A DNA stretch of 64,000 nt from Pseudomonadota bacterium. Its GTDB lineage: Bacteria; Myxococcota_A; UBA796; GCA-2862545. Both the position numbers and the translations under genes were made by a program. The DNA is taken from the NCBI GenBank assembly GCA_023954855.1, contig JAGSGY010000004.1, positions 1 to 64,000 on the forward strand, given 5' to 3'. The notes below the pieces were generated by a model. The model saw nothing but the letters and a program-made list of their open reading frames with translations, was not told the DNA's origin and did no database searches. Below are positions 18,441 through 26,930 of the stretch, piece after piece (the first letter of the stretch is position 1; the number at the start of each line of letters is the position of its first letter).

Positions 18441-19811
18441 ATGAACAAAGGCACCCTGCTGATCGCGGACGACGAAGAGCTGATTCGCTGGTCGTTGTCC
18501 CAACATCTTCAATCCGTTGGCTACACGGTCGAGCAAGCCGAGGATGGCGAGGCCGCCCTGGCCGCTGTCCACCAGGTCGGCCCGTCTGCTGTGCTGCTCG
18601 ACGTCAAGATGCCGAAGGTCGACGGCATCGAAGTCCTCCGGCGACTTCGCGAGTCCGGAAACGACATCCCCGTGATCATGATCACGGCGTACGGCGCGGT
18701 TGAGACGGCCATCGAGGCCACCCGCCTGGGCGCCACTGCCTACATGCAGAAGCCCTTCGACCTCGCCGAGGTCGAGCTCATCGTCGAGAAGGCGCTCCGC
18801 GAGTACAAGCTCGAGCAGCGGGTTCGCTACCTCGAGGTCTCGCGCAGGCGCGGCTACCGTGGATTCATCGGCCAGGCGACGTCCCTGAATCCCGTCTTCG
18901 AGACCCTCAGGCGCCTCGAGTCGGTCGACGCCCCCACGGTCCTCATCACCGGCGAGTCGGGCACCGGAAAGGACGTCCTTGCACGCGCCATCCACCGCTC
19001 GGGCCCCCGCAGCAGCCAGCCCTTCATGGAAGTCGACTGCGCGGCATTGCCCGAGAATCTCATCGAGAGCGAGCTCTTCGGTCATGAGCGGGGCTCGTTC
19101 ACCGACGCTCACCAGCTCAAGCGCGGCCTGTTCGAGGTCGCCAAGGGCGGCATCGTCTTCTTGGACGAAATCGGCGAAATGACGCTCGCCACGCAGGCCA
19201 AGTTGCTGCGCGCCCTCGAGAACCGCACCTTCAAGCGCGTCGGCGGCGTGGCGAAGATCGCGATGGACGTCGCCATCATCGCTGCGACGAACCGAGACTT
19301 GAAGGCCGAGATCGCGGCGGGCAACTTCCGCGAGGACCTGTACTTTCGACTCAACGTCGTGCCGGTTCACGTTCCGCCGCTTCGGCAGCGCCCGGGGGAC
19401 GTCCCCCTTCTCGTCGAGCACTTCCTGCAGCACTTCAACAAGCGCTTCGGACGAAACATAGAGAGTGTGGCTCCCGACGCCATGGAGCGCCTCGAGAGCT
19501 ACCCGTGGCCCGGCAACGTGCGCGAGCTTCGCAACGCGCTCGAGCGTATCTCGATCTTGCACCAGGACGCTGAGCTCGGCGACAGCGCCCTGCCGCCGGA
19601 GATTCGCTTCGCCGGCCGAGCCCAGTCCAAGGCGAGCAGCGCCTGTCCGTTCACGCTCCCGGAAGAGGGCATCGATCTCGAACAGGTCGAGCGCGGCTTG
19701 CTCGTTCAGGCGATCGAGCGCACAGGTGGAAACCAGTCGGCGGCCGCCAGGCTCCTCGGCATTAGCCGATACGCGCTGCGGTACCGCATGGACAAGTTTG
19801 ACCTGAAGTAG
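18441..19811 (+). CDS. NtrC-family sigma-54-dependent response regulator
   Basis: The protein has 456 residues from the ATG at 18441. Receiver 1-120 has D10/D11, phospho-acceptor D54 and K of MQKPF. The AAA+ domain is ~140-380: Walker A GESGTGKD, ELFGHERGSFTDA, Walker B IVFLDEIGEM, and the arginine-finger region. The sigma-54 contact loop reads GSFTDA (218-223) instead of GAFTGA. A Fis-type helix-turn-helix closes the protein (GNQSAAARLLGISRYALRYRM). It is the obvious partner of the globin-coupled histidine kinase 850 bp downstream, and sigma-54 promoters lie before safE and the usp-cco operon, its likely targets. Confidence 0.93.
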   Translation: MNKGTLLIADDEELIRWSLSQHLQSVGYTVEQAEDGEAALAAVHQVGPSAVLLDVKMPKVDGIEVLRRLRESGNDIPVIMITAYGAVETAIEATRLGATAYMQKPFDLAEVELIVEKALREYKLEQRVRYLEVSRRRGYRGFIGQATSLNPVFETLRRLESVDAPTVLITGESGTGKDVLARAIHRSGPRSSQPFMEVDCAALPENLIESELFGHERGSFTDAHQLKRGLFEVAKGGIVFLDEIGEMTLATQAKLLRALENRTFKRVGGVAKIAMDVAIIAATNRDLKAEIAAGNFREDLYFRLNVVPVHVPPLRQRPGDVPLLVEHFLQHFNKRFGRNIESVAPDAMERLESYPWPGNVRELRNALERISILHQDAELGDSALPPEIRFAGRAQSKASSACPFTLPEEGIDLEQVERGLLVQAIERTGGNQSAAARLLGISRYALRYRMDKFDLK

Positions 19812-19915
19812 GTCAGAGCGACGGATGATGCCTCCAAAATGGCGTCACTGGTCGCACTGCAAGGTTGGGGCCACCCCCGACACAGCGGCATGAGCCATGC
19901 CCCCCCTGCCGAGTC

Positions 19916-19933
19916 TGTGTCCCCCGGCACACA
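19916..19933. promoter_or_regulatory. Candidate upstream activator site (TGTG-N10-CACA) before safE
   Basis: TGTG at 19916-19919 and CACA at 19930-19933 are separated by 10 bases; the arms extend to TCTGTGT/ACACAGA (19914-19935 region). It lies 50 bp upstream of the -24 element. The same TGTG-N10-CACA layout occurs upstream of usp-cco (22153-22170), so it may be the site of the NtrC-type regulator. Confidence 0.45.
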
Positions 19934-19982
19934 GAAGTGGGTGAAAAGACCCGCGTGTGAGTCCGACAACGCTCCAGGACCA

Positions 19983-19996
19983 GGCACGGCCTTTGC
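19983..19996 (+). promoter_or_regulatory. Sigma-54 (-24/-12) promoter of safE
   Basis: The sequence reads AGGCACG-GCCT-TTGCA, with GG at 19983-19984 and GC at 19995-19996, the invariant 10-base separation. Only the first base departs from the TGGCACG-N4-TTGC consensus. The ATG of safE lies 24 bases after the -12 GC. Confidence 0.75.
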
Positions 19997-20019
19997 ATGC
20001 AGGCGGAGACGGAGAACGC

Positions 20020-20658
20020 ATGACTCTCGCTCCTCTCATCGCCGCCGGGCTCGCCGGGCTCGCCGGCTCACCGCATTGCGTCGGAATGTGCGGCCCCTTC
20101 GCCGCCGCTGCGAGTCGCACGGGTGCGGGAGGCGTCGCGTGGCACGCTGGGCGTCTTGTGACCTACGCAACGCTCGGGGCCCTAGCCGGCGCGCTTGGCA
20201 GTGCCATGCCTGGTCCGACGTGGCTCGTCCGCGGTCTCGGTGCCCTGCTGTTGATCGGCTTCTCCGCCCGTCTGGCCGGTTTCATTCCGGAGTTCCACCT
20301 CGCCTCTGTCCCCGGCCTCCAGCGAGCGCTCACGCGCGCTGCCCGACTGGAGGGTCCGCTGGGGAGTGGGGTGTTTGGCGCCCTAGCGGGACTGATGCCC
20401 TGCGGACTCGTGTACGCCGCCCTTGCCGTGCCCATCGCGGCCGCGGAGCCCACGGTTGGCGCCGTGTCGATGGTCGCCTTTGGCCTCGGCACTATCCCGC
20501 TCCTCGCACTGCTCTCGGGCACCGTGCAGGGCCTGATTCGCAAGTCCAAGGCTGCCCGCTACGCCCTCGCGGCTACGGTGTTGGTCACAGGCCTCGCCTC
20601 GATCTCCACCCGTGCGCCGGCTCCACCAGGAGAGGCACCGCACTGCCACGAAGAGTAG
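20020..20658 (+). CDS. SafE/TauE-like membrane protein of the cbb3-oxidase maturation type
   Basis: The protein has 212 residues from the ATG at 20020 (ribosome site GGAGACGGAGA). About six membrane helices are present, with the family hallmark GSPHCVGMCGPFAAA in helix 1 (two Cys and a His) and a matching LAGLMPCGLVYAA in the second half. It ends in CHEE after a Pro-rich tail. Genes of this type (sulfite exporter TauE/SafE family, DsbD-like fold) often sit beside cco genes and are thought to act in copper or haem delivery to cbb3 oxidase; that role is inferred here. It is convergent with the globin kinase gene. Confidence 0.85.
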   Translation: MTLAPLIAAGLAGLAGSPHCVGMCGPFAAAASRTGAGGVAWHAGRLVTYATLGALAGALGSAMPGPTWLVRGLGALLLIGFSARLAGFIPEFHLASVPGLQRALTRAARLEGPLGSGVFGALAGLMPCGLVYAALAVPIAAAEPTVGAVSMVAFGLGTIPLLALLSGTVQGLIRKSKAARYALAATVLVTGLASISTRAPAPPGEAPHCHEE

Positions 20659-22110
20659 CTAGGCCTTGCGCAGCCGTAGCAGGAAGGTCGCCCCGCCCAG
20701 GCCGGAAGTCTCGGCCAAGAGTTCGAGTCCGCCGCCCATCGAAGATGCCGCCTTCTTCGACACCGCCAGCCCGAGGCCCGTGCCCTGGGTCTTGGTCGTC
20801 ACGAAGGGCTCAAACAAGCGACCGCGAACGCTCGGTTCGACACCGGGACCGTCATCTTCGACACGGACCAGGCCAGGCTCGACGGTGAGGCGAACTCGCT
20901 CTCCAGCGGCGAGGCCGTTGACGCCGAGGTTGAGCAAGATCTGCTCGACCAAGTGGGGGTCTGCGAGCGCCGTCCCCTCGCCGACCACCTCGACAGCCCC
21001 CGGAAGAAGCTCGGCGACCTCCCTCGCAACCACGTGCAAGTCGAGCTCGGAGAGCTGCGGGTCTGCGGGTCGGGCGAACGCGAGCAGCTCGGTCACCAGC
21101 CCGTTCAGGCGCTTGATCTGCTGCTGAACCTTCTGCATGACCGCGCGGCGTGGGTCCTCGGCAGAGAAGCCCATCGAGAGCACCTGCACGGCACCCGAGA
21201 TCCCCGCCAGTGGGTTTCGAATCTCGTGTGCGACGGCCGCCGACAGCTCACCGAGCTTGGCCAACGCCTCGGAGCGCTGAAGCCGCGCCTCCATGTCGAT
21301 GGCGTCAGTGAGTTCCTCGATATGCAGCAGCACATCGGCCTCTTCGTGCTGCAAGGGCACAACGTCGATGCGGAACTGACGCACCTGACCCGCGATGGCC
21401 GTGTCGGCCCGCAAGATGCGGATGTCGCGGCCTGACATTCGCGCCCGTTCGACCGCTTCTCCGAGCTCTGCCGCCTCGATGAGCTCCGGCGGAAGCGCAT
21501 CGCGCCAGTGCAGCCCGAGCATCGGAGAGCTGCCGAACAGACGATAGGTCGGCCGCGTGGCGCTGATCACGCCGCCCTGTGCATCGAGAAGCAACACCGT
21601 GACCGGGAGCCGCCCGATGAGCAGGTCCTGAAGCGTACGCAGCTGCTCGAGCTCATGCTGCTCCATGTAGGCGTTGGTCATCACCGCGGCGTCGAGCGTC
21701 GTGATGCGGCGCACCGAGACAAGAAGCTCCGCCACACCGGAGTCAAGCTCACTGAGCGCAATGCCCGTCAGATGCTCGACAATCACCGCCATCGCCGTTG
21801 AGACGTACCGGGGGGGCAGGCCGACCTCAACATGCCGGTGACCGACGTGGGCCCGTCGCTGAAAGTAGCGGTCGTCGTGAGGCCCGCTGATCATCTCTTC
21901 CAGCCACCGCCCCATGCTCGCGCGCAGACGCTCGAGCTGGGCATCATCCTTGATGATTCTCCGCGTCCCATCGTGCGCCATGACGCGGCTGTAGAAGCCG
22001 TCGACGATGGACTTCGTGTGCGGCTGGACCGTGGGCCAAAACACCGCGAGACGCGCCGAGTCTTCTGGCTCAAATCCGACGTAGTGAACGAGCTCACGCC
22101 AGCTGCCCAT
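20659..22110 (-). CDS. Globin-coupled sensor histidine kinase (haem oxygen sensor, NtrB-like)
   Basis: The protein has 483 residues from the ATG at 22110, preceded by GGAGGG. Residues 1-155 are a protoglobin domain: Y40 in the B-helix D-G-F-Y-S position (distal haem pocket) and H93 in HVGHRHVEVGLPPRY (proximal haem ligand), the pattern of globin-coupled sensors; the Y-H spacing of 53 nearly equals that of AfGcHK from Anaeromyxobacter (Y45/H99). A PAS-like segment follows (~165-270), then HisKA with H295 in AAVAHEIRNPLAG and a full HATPase (LNLGVNGLAAG, DDGPGVE, GTGLGLAVS). There is no membrane helix, so it should be a soluble O2/NO/CO sensor. It is divergent from usp-cco (169 bp between starts) and close to the NtrC-type regulator. 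Confidence 0.93.
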   Translation of the reverse strand: MGSWRELVHYVGFEPEDSARLAVFWPTVQPHTKSIVDGFYSRVMAHDGTRRIIKDDAQLERLRASMGRWLEEMISGPHDDRYFQRRAHVGHRHVEVGLPPRYVSTAMAVIVEHLTGIALSELDSGVAELLVSVRRITTLDAAVMTNAYMEQHELEQLRTLQDLLIGRLPVTVLLLDAQGGVISATRPTYRLFGSSPMLGLHWRDALPPELIEAAELGEAVERARMSGRDIRILRADTAIAGQVRQFRIDVVPLQHEEADVLLHIEELTDAIDMEARLQRSEALAKLGELSAAVAHEIRNPLAGISGAVQVLSMGFSAEDPRRAVMQKVQQQIKRLNGLVTELLAFARPADPQLSELDLHVVAREVAELLPGAVEVVGEGTALADPHLVEQILLNLGVNGLAAGERVRLTVEPGLVRVEDDGPGVEPSVRGRLFEPFVTTKTQGTGLGLAVSKKAASSMGGGLELLAETSGLGGATFLLRLRKA

Positions 22111-22152
22111 GCAGCCCTCCAGGCGACCCTCATATGCCACCGTTCTAGATGT

Positions 22153-22170
22153 TGTGCGAATTACCACACA
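22153..22170. promoter_or_regulatory. Candidate upstream activator site (TGTG-N10-CACA) before usp-cco
   Basis: TGTG at 22153-22156 and CACA at 22167-22170 flank 10 bases, 72 bp upstream of the sigma-54 -24 element and in the divergent gap with the globin kinase gene. It shares its layout with the site before safE. Confidence 0.45.
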
Positions 22171-22241
22171 CGCCGGGGCCATCTGACCCAGAGGTCGCCG
22201 CTCGATGGCCGAAACATGCCCACGCAGGCCCATTCCAGACC

Positions 22242-22256
22242 TGGCACGATCCGTGC
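22242..22256 (+). promoter_or_regulatory. Sigma-54 (-24/-12) promoter of the usp-cco operon
   Basis: TGGCACG (22242-22248), 4 bases, then GTGCT with GC at 22255-22256. GG and GC are 10 bases apart and the -24 box is perfect; -12 has G for the first T of TTGC. The usp ATG is 24 bases after the GC, and a GAGCGAGGAGG ribosome site lies between. Confidence 0.75.
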
Positions 22257-22279
22257 TTTGGGAGAGCGAGGAGGCCCTC

Positions 22280-22720
22280 ATGAAACTCTTGCTCGCGCTC
22301 GATCTCCACGACAACCCCGAGACGCTCGTCGACCAAGCGGTCGAGTGGACCCAGCGTTCGAAAGGCAAACTGTCCCTAGTGTTCGTCGAAGAACTTGGCG
22401 AAACCTGGGCTGTGGGCATTCATGATCCGACGGTCGTCAGTCTCCTCGAGACCGAGCGCACCGCCATTCGCGCCCGCCACCGTGAGCGCCTCGCGCAGCT
22501 GCTTGAGCGCATCCCCGAAGACCTCCGCGGCGACGCGGAGGTGGTGGCGGGTGTCGCCTGGAACGCCGTTGTCGAGGCCGCCAAACCCTACGACCTGCTG
22601 CTCGTCGGCACGCACGGTCGCAAGGGACTCGCCCATTTCTTCCTTGGCAGCGTCGCTGAGCGCATCGTCCGCGCCTCGTCCTGCTCTGTCCTCGTTCTGC
22701 GCCCGCCGGCGGAGGCCTAA
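22280..22720 (+). CDS. Universal stress protein, first gene of the cbb3 oxidase operon
   Basis: The protein has 146 residues from the ATG at 22280. It is a single UspA domain with D8 in the first strand and the ATP-binding signature G-x2-G-x9-G-S ([18 protein letters not shown]). Its TAA overlaps the ccoN ATG by one base (TAATG). Usp proteins are often co-expressed with microaerobic respiration genes; the role here may be signalling or protection under low oxygen (inferred). Confidence 0.9.
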   Translation: MKLLLALDLHDNPETLVDQAVEWTQRSKGKLSLVFVEELGETWAVGIHDPTVVSLLETERTAIRARHRERLAQLLERIPEDLRGDAEVVAGVAWNAVVEAAKPYDLLLVGTHGRKGLAHFFLGSVAERIVRASSCSVLVLRPPAEA

Positions 22721-24165
22721 TGTCCAATTCACCCGATTCGCGACCCACGTCGCCCATCCAGTACGATGACGGCATCGTCAAGATGTTCATCGGCGCCACC
22801 ATGTTGTGGGGCGTCGTTGGCATGCTCGTCGGAGTCATCCTGGCGTTGCAGCTGGCCTGGTGGCCCGCCAACACCGGACTTCCGTACCTCACCTTCGGCC
22901 GGCTTCGCCCGCTGCACACGAACGCGGTCATCTTCGCCTTCGCGGGCAACGCGATGTTCACGGCCATCTACTACTCGATGCCGCGACTGCTCAAGGCGCC
23001 GATGTGGTCTGCGGCACTGTCGAAGTTCCACTTCTGGGGCTGGCAGGCCATCATCGTGTCCGCAGCGGTCACGCTTCCGCTGGGTCTCACCCAGGGCAAG
23101 GAGTACGCCGAGCTGATCTGGCCGATCGACCTCGCCATCGCCGTGGTCTGGGTCGCCTTCGCGATCAACTTCTTCGGCACCATCCAGAAGCGTCAGGTCA
23201 AGCACCTCTACGTCGCCATCTGGTTCTACATGAGCTTCGTGCTCACGATTCCGGTGCTGCACATCGTCAACAACCTCGCCATTCCGGCCACGTTGACCCG
23301 CAGCTACCCGATCTACACCGGCATGACCGACGCGCTCATTCAGTGGTGGTACGGCCACAACGCCGTGGCCTTCTTCCTGACCACGCCGTTCCTCGGCATG
23401 ATGTACTACTTCCTCCCGAAGGCGGCTGACCGGCCGGTCTTCAGCTACCGGCTGTCGATCATCCACTTCTGGGCGCTGGTGTTCCTGTACATCTGGGCCG
23501 GCCCTCACCACCTGCTCTACTCCGCGCTCCCCGACTGGGTGCAGACGACCGGCATGGTGTTCAGTGTCATGCTCATCGCTCCCTCCTGGGGCGGCATGCT
23601 CAACGGTCTGCTGACGCTTCGCGGCGCCTGGGACCGCGTCCGGCAGGACCCCATCCTCAAGTTCTACGTCGTCGGCGTCTCGTTCTACGGAATGAGCACC
23701 TTCGAGGGACCGATGATGTCCATCCGCGCCGTCAACGGCCTCGCCCACTACACCAACTGGGTCGTCGGCCACGTGCACTCCGGCACTTTGGGCTGGAACG
23801 GCATGATGACGTTCGGCATGATCTACTGGCTCGTGCCGCGCCTGTGGGGCCGCAAGATGGCCAAGGAGAGCTGGGTCGGACTGCACTTCTGGCTCGCCAC
23901 GCTCGGCATCATTCTCTACATCGTCTCGATGTGGGCAGCTGGCATCACCGAAGGCTTGATGCTTCGCGCCATCGACGAGAACGGCCTGCTCATGTACGGC
24001 CAGTTCCTCGACGTCGTTCGCACCTTGGACCCGTTCCACTGGGCGCGCTTCCTCGGCGGCTCGATGTTCCTCACGGGCATCTGCATGATGTTCGTCAACG
24101 TCCTCCTCACTGTGCGCGGAGGCGGCGAGGCTGTCTCGTCCGCTGCACCCGTCCCCGCCAAGTAG
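22720..24165 (+). CDS. ccoN: cbb3-type cytochrome c oxidase subunit I
   Basis: The protein has 481 residues, full length for CcoN, with about 12 membrane helices. Conserved haem and copper ligands are visible: H in RPLHTNAVIF (low-spin haem b), WYGHNAV (CuB His with nearby Tyr), WAGPHHLLY (two CuB His), and HYTNWVVGHVHSG (haem b3 and low-spin haem ligands). It is the catalytic subunit, reducing O2 to water at the cytoplasmic membrane with high affinity. It is translationally coupled to usp. Confidence 0.97.
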   Translation: MSNSPDSRPTSPIQYDDGIVKMFIGATMLWGVVGMLVGVILALQLAWWPANTGLPYLTFGRLRPLHTNAVIFAFAGNAMFTAIYYSMPRLLKAPMWSAALSKFHFWGWQAIIVSAAVTLPLGLTQGKEYAELIWPIDLAIAVVWVAFAINFFGTIQKRQVKHLYVAIWFYMSFVLTIPVLHIVNNLAIPATLTRSYPIYTGMTDALIQWWYGHNAVAFFLTTPFLGMMYYFLPKAADRPVFSYRLSIIHFWALVFLYIWAGPHHLLYSALPDWVQTTGMVFSVMLIAPSWGGMLNGLLTLRGAWDRVRQDPILKFYVVGVSFYGMSTFEGPMMSIRAVNGLAHYTNWVVGHVHSGTLGWNGMMTFGMIYWLVPRLWGRKMAKESWVGLHFWLATLGIILYIVSMWAAGITEGLMLRAIDENGLLMYGQFLDVVRTLDPFHWARFLGGSMFLTGICMMFVNVLLTVRGGGEAVSSAAPVPAK

Positions 24166-24168
24166 AGA

Positions 24169-24188
24169 GAGCGGGCTCACCCCCGCTC
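24169..24188 (+). other. Hairpin between ccoN and ccoO
   Basis: GAGCGGG (24169-24175) pairs with CCCGCTC (24182-24188) around a 6-base loop, immediately after the ccoN stop and just before the ccoO ribosome site (TCGGAG). There is only a three-base T run. It may adjust the subunit ratio by stabilising the ccoN message or damping readthrough. Confidence 0.45.
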
Positions 24189-24202
24189 CTTTCGGAGAAC
24201 TC

Positions 24203-24901
24203 ATGTCTACACACCAAGAACACTGGCACCGCAGGATGCTCGAGCACCGCTCGACGCTGTTCGCAGTGCTCACCGTCGCCGGTATCAGCGTCGGGTCCCT
24301 GGTCGAGATTGTCCCGATGTTCGCCCAGAGCACAGAGGCCGAGGCCGCAGCCGCCAACATCGAGCCGTACAGCGCGCTCGAGCTGGCGGGCCGCGACATC
24401 TACCTACGCGAGGGCTGCTACACCTGTCACTCCCAGATGGTTCGCCCGATGCGTGCCGAGACCCTTCGCTACGGCGAGTGGTCGCGCGCCGAGGAGTACA
24501 CCTGGGACCGTCCGTTCCAGCTGGGCTCGCGCCGCATTGGCCCGGACCTGCACCGCGTCGGCGGCAAGTACCCGGACGCGTGGCACTACGAGCACATGCG
24601 GGATCCGCGCTCGATGTCCACGGACTCGGTCATGCCGAACTACCCGTGGCTGCTCGACTGGAGCATCGACTCCGCCGACATCGGCGCGTCGATGAAGGCC
24701 CACCAGCGCGCTGGAACCCCGTACACCGACGAGCAGATTGCCGACGTCGCCACCGCCCTCCAGACCGAGGGCCAGGTCATCGTCGACAACCTGGCGGAGC
24801 GCAACATCACGACGACCCCCGACAAGGAAATCGTGGCCTTGATCGCGTATCTGCAGCGCCTGGGTACCGACCGTCCGAGCATGGCAGGAGGTGAGAAATG
24901 A
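24203..24901 (+). CDS. ccoO: cbb3-type cytochrome c oxidase monohaem subunit II
   Basis: The protein has 232 residues. One N-terminal membrane helix (~18-38) and a single haem c site C-Y-T-C-H in EGCYTCHSQMVRPM; an axial Met is likely in SVMPNYPW. The GPDLHRVGGKYPDAWHYEHM stretch is diagnostic for CcoO. It passes electrons to CcoN. It overlaps ccoQ by ATGA. Confidence 0.96.
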   Translation: MSTHQEHWHRRMLEHRSTLFAVLTVAGISVGSLVEIVPMFAQSTEAEAAAANIEPYSALELAGRDIYLREGCYTCHSQMVRPMRAETLRYGEWSRAEEYTWDRPFQLGSRRIGPDLHRVGGKYPDAWHYEHMRDPRSMSTDSVMPNYPWLLDWSIDSADIGASMKAHQRAGTPYTDEQIADVATALQTEGQVIVDNLAERNITTTPDKEIVALIAYLQRLGTDRPSMAGGEK

Positions 24902-25071
24902 ACCCCATCTTCCGCCACGCAGCCGAGAACAGTGACGCCGGACCCATGATGGGCGTGCTCACGCTGATGTTCATGGCCTGTTTCGCATACTGGACGTGGT
25001 GGGCCTACGCGCCGTCCCACGCCCAAGCCCACGACGCCGCTTCGCGGTTGCCGCTAGACGAGGAGGCCTGA
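24898..25071 (+). CDS. ccoQ: cbb3 oxidase small subunit
   Basis: This 57-residue protein has one membrane helix (MGVLTLMFMACFAYWTWWAYA) and an acidic tail ending DEEA. It is placed between ccoO (4-base overlap) and ccoP (one base gap), the canonical ccoQ position. CcoQ stabilises the complex. Sequence likeness alone would not identify it; the position does. Confidence 0.85.
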   Translation: MNPIFRHAAENSDAGPMMGVLTLMFMACFAYWTWWAYAPSHAQAHDAASRLPLDEEA

Positions 25072-25072
25072 G

Positions 25073-25597
25073 ATGGCTGACGAACACGTCCCCGATCAGC
25101 TCCTGGGCCACTCCCAGGACAACGACGGAATCCAAGAATACGACAACGACCTGCCAGACTGGTGGCTCGGCCTGTTCTTCATCTGCATCATCTGGGCGGG
25201 CTTCTACGTCGCCTACTACCATGGCTACATGCAGACCTCGCAGGCGCAGCTGTACGACGAGGAAGTGGCCGCGGCGATCGTCGCCTACGGCACGCCCGAA
25301 GAGGTCGACCTCGCATCGGTCGAGATCACACCTGAGATGGTGGCGGCCGGCGAGCCGGTCTACGTGAAGAACTGCGTGATCTGCCACGGCGAGACCCTCG
25401 AGGGAGGACCCGGTGGCGGACCCTCGCTGGTCGATGCCGAGTGGATTCACGGCGGCAGCTACCCCGAGATCGTGCACACGGTCTCCGAGGGTGTGCCGGC
25501 GAAGGGCATGCTGACCTGGGGCCCGATCCTCGGCGAAGAGAAGGTCCAGCAGGTCTCGGCCTACGTTCTCTCCAAGGCCCAGGCGGCAGGTAACTAA
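25073..25597 (+). CDS. ccoP: cbb3 oxidase subunit III, short form with one haem c
   Basis: The protein has 174 residues. The N-terminus (HDNDGIQEYDNDLP-like: DNDGIQEYDNDLPDWWLG) and membrane helix are typical of CcoP. Only one haem c site is present (C-V-I-C-H in YVKNCVICHGETLEGG) with a Met ligand near PAKGMLTWG. Canonical CcoP has two haem c domains in ~290 residues; here the first domain is absent and a short acidic spacer follows the helix. The remaining domain matches the distal haem domain. It follows ccoQ by one base. Confidence 0.93.
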   Translation: MADEHVPDQLLGHSQDNDGIQEYDNDLPDWWLGLFFICIIWAGFYVAYYHGYMQTSQAQLYDEEVAAAIVAYGTPEEVDLASVEITPEMVAAGEPVYVKNCVICHGETLEGGPGGGPSLVDAEWIHGGSYPEIVHTVSEGVPAKGMLTWGPILGEEKVQQVSAYVLSKAQAAGN

Positions 25598-25598
25598 G

Positions 25599-26930
25599 AT
25601 GGGCGTCTTTCACGGCGAGCGCGAGTGGGTCTACCCCAAAGATGTGACAGGGCGGTACCACCGTCTGCATCGCGGGACGGCCTTCTTGCTGCACATCTGG
25701 CTCCTGCTCGGGCCGTGGCTGAACTTTCAAGGTCGGCCGCTCTTCCGCTTCGAGCTGGGAACCCGTCGCATCTACGCATTCGGAGGCATCTTCACCGCGC
25801 ATGACGGCGTGCTGATCATGCTCTCCGCACTGCTGGCCGCCGTGGCCCTGTTCTTCTTCACCTCCCTCTTGGGACGTCTGTGGTGCGGCTTCGGCTGTCC
25901 ACAGAGCGTCTTCATCATCAACTGGGTGCTTCCGCTCGAACGTCTCATCGAAGGCGACCGAGCGGAGCGCGTGCGGCGCGACAAGAAGGGCGTCCGCACG
26001 AGCACCACCGCGCGAAAGGCCGTGAAGTTCATCGCCTTTGCGCTGATCGCCCTGCTTGTCTCTGGCTCATTCATGGGCTTCTTCGTGGACCCTCGCCTGC
26101 TCTGGACGGGCGGCGCCACGACCGGCAACTACGGCGTTCTCGCCTTCTTTACCGTGCTCTGGTTCGTCGACTTCGTCTGGTTCCGCGAGCAGCTGTGCAT
26201 CTACCTGTGTCCCTACGCCCGCTTTCAGAGCGTGCTCATGGATGAGGACACTCTGACCGTCGCCTACGACATGAACCGCGGCGAGCCCCGCAAGAAGGGC
26301 AAGCTCACCAGCGGCGAAGACCACTGCGTCGACTGCAACCGCTGTGTCGTCGTCTGCCCCACGGGCATCGACATCCGCGACGGTTTTCAGCTCGAGTGCT
26401 GGTCGTGTGGACGCTGTGCCGACGCCTGCGTCGACGTCATGGACCGCTTCGACCTGCCGAGCCTGGTCAGCTACCAGACCGAGGCCGACCTCGCCGGCCG
26501 CCCGACCCGCTGGGTCCGTGGCCGCACGCTGGTCTACGCCGGCGCCTTCACCGCCCTGCTCGCCCTCTTCGCTGCGAGCCTCGCATTCCGTGCCCCCTTC
26601 GAGGCGACTGTGAACCGCGCCCCCGGAACCCTGTACGTCGTCGACGACGAGGGCTTCGTGAAGAACACCTTCCTCGTGCACATCATCAACACGTCGGCCG
26701 ACGAACACACCTTCACGATCAACGTCGCGGGAATCGAAGGGGCCGAGGTCACGGCACCGGTCACGACCATCGAGTCCACCGATGAGGCCATCATTCCGCT
26801 CGTCGTGCGCGCGAGTCCAGACAGCGCATCGATGCGCACCATGCCCATCGTCGTGACCGTACTCAGAGACAACAAGGCGGTTGAGGTCCCCGTGACCTTC
26901 AAGACCAATGCCCAAGACGGAGGCCTCTAA
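25599..26930 (+). CDS. ccoG: cbb3 oxidase maturation ferredoxin-type protein
   Basis: The protein has 443 residues. Four or five membrane helices surround W-C-G-F-G-C-P and two [4Fe-4S] Cys clusters: HCVDCNRCVVVCPTGIDIR and LECWSCGRCADACVDVM. An Ig-like periplasmic C-terminal domain follows (~330-443). CcoG (FixG/RdxA) is a cupric reductase supplying Cu(I) for CcoN. Its TAA overlaps the next gene start (TAATG). Confidence 0.95.
   Translation: MGVFHGEREWVYPKDVTGRYHRLHRGTAFLLHIWLLLGPWLNFQGRPLFRFELGTRRIYAFGGIFTAHDGVLIMLSALLAAVALFFFTSLLGRLWCGFGCPQSVFIINWVLPLERLIEGDRAERVRRDKKGVRTSTTARKAVKFIAFALIALLVSGSFMGFFVDPRLLWTGGATTGNYGVLAFFTVLWFVDFVWFREQLCIYLCPYARFQSVLMDEDTLTVAYDMNRGEPRKKGKLTSGEDHCVDCNRCVVVCPTGIDIRDGFQLECWSCGRCADACVDVMDRFDLPSLVSYQTEADLAGRPTRWVRGRTLVYAGAFTALLALFAASLAFRAPFEATVNRAPGTLYVVDDEGFVKNTFLVHIINTSADEHTFTINVAGIEGAEVTAPVTTIESTDEAIIPLVVRASPDSASMRTMPIVVTVLRDNKAVEVPVTFKTNAQDGGL

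Noticed and set aside
22111-22279. FNR/FixK-type box (TTGAT-N4-ATCAA) before the cco operon
   Set aside because: I looked for it because most cbb3 operons have one; no match is present in this gap.
22729-24399. 556-codon minus-strand frame over ccoN/ccoO
   Set aside because: It mirrors two unmistakable oxidase genes and reads as charged low-complexity sequence.
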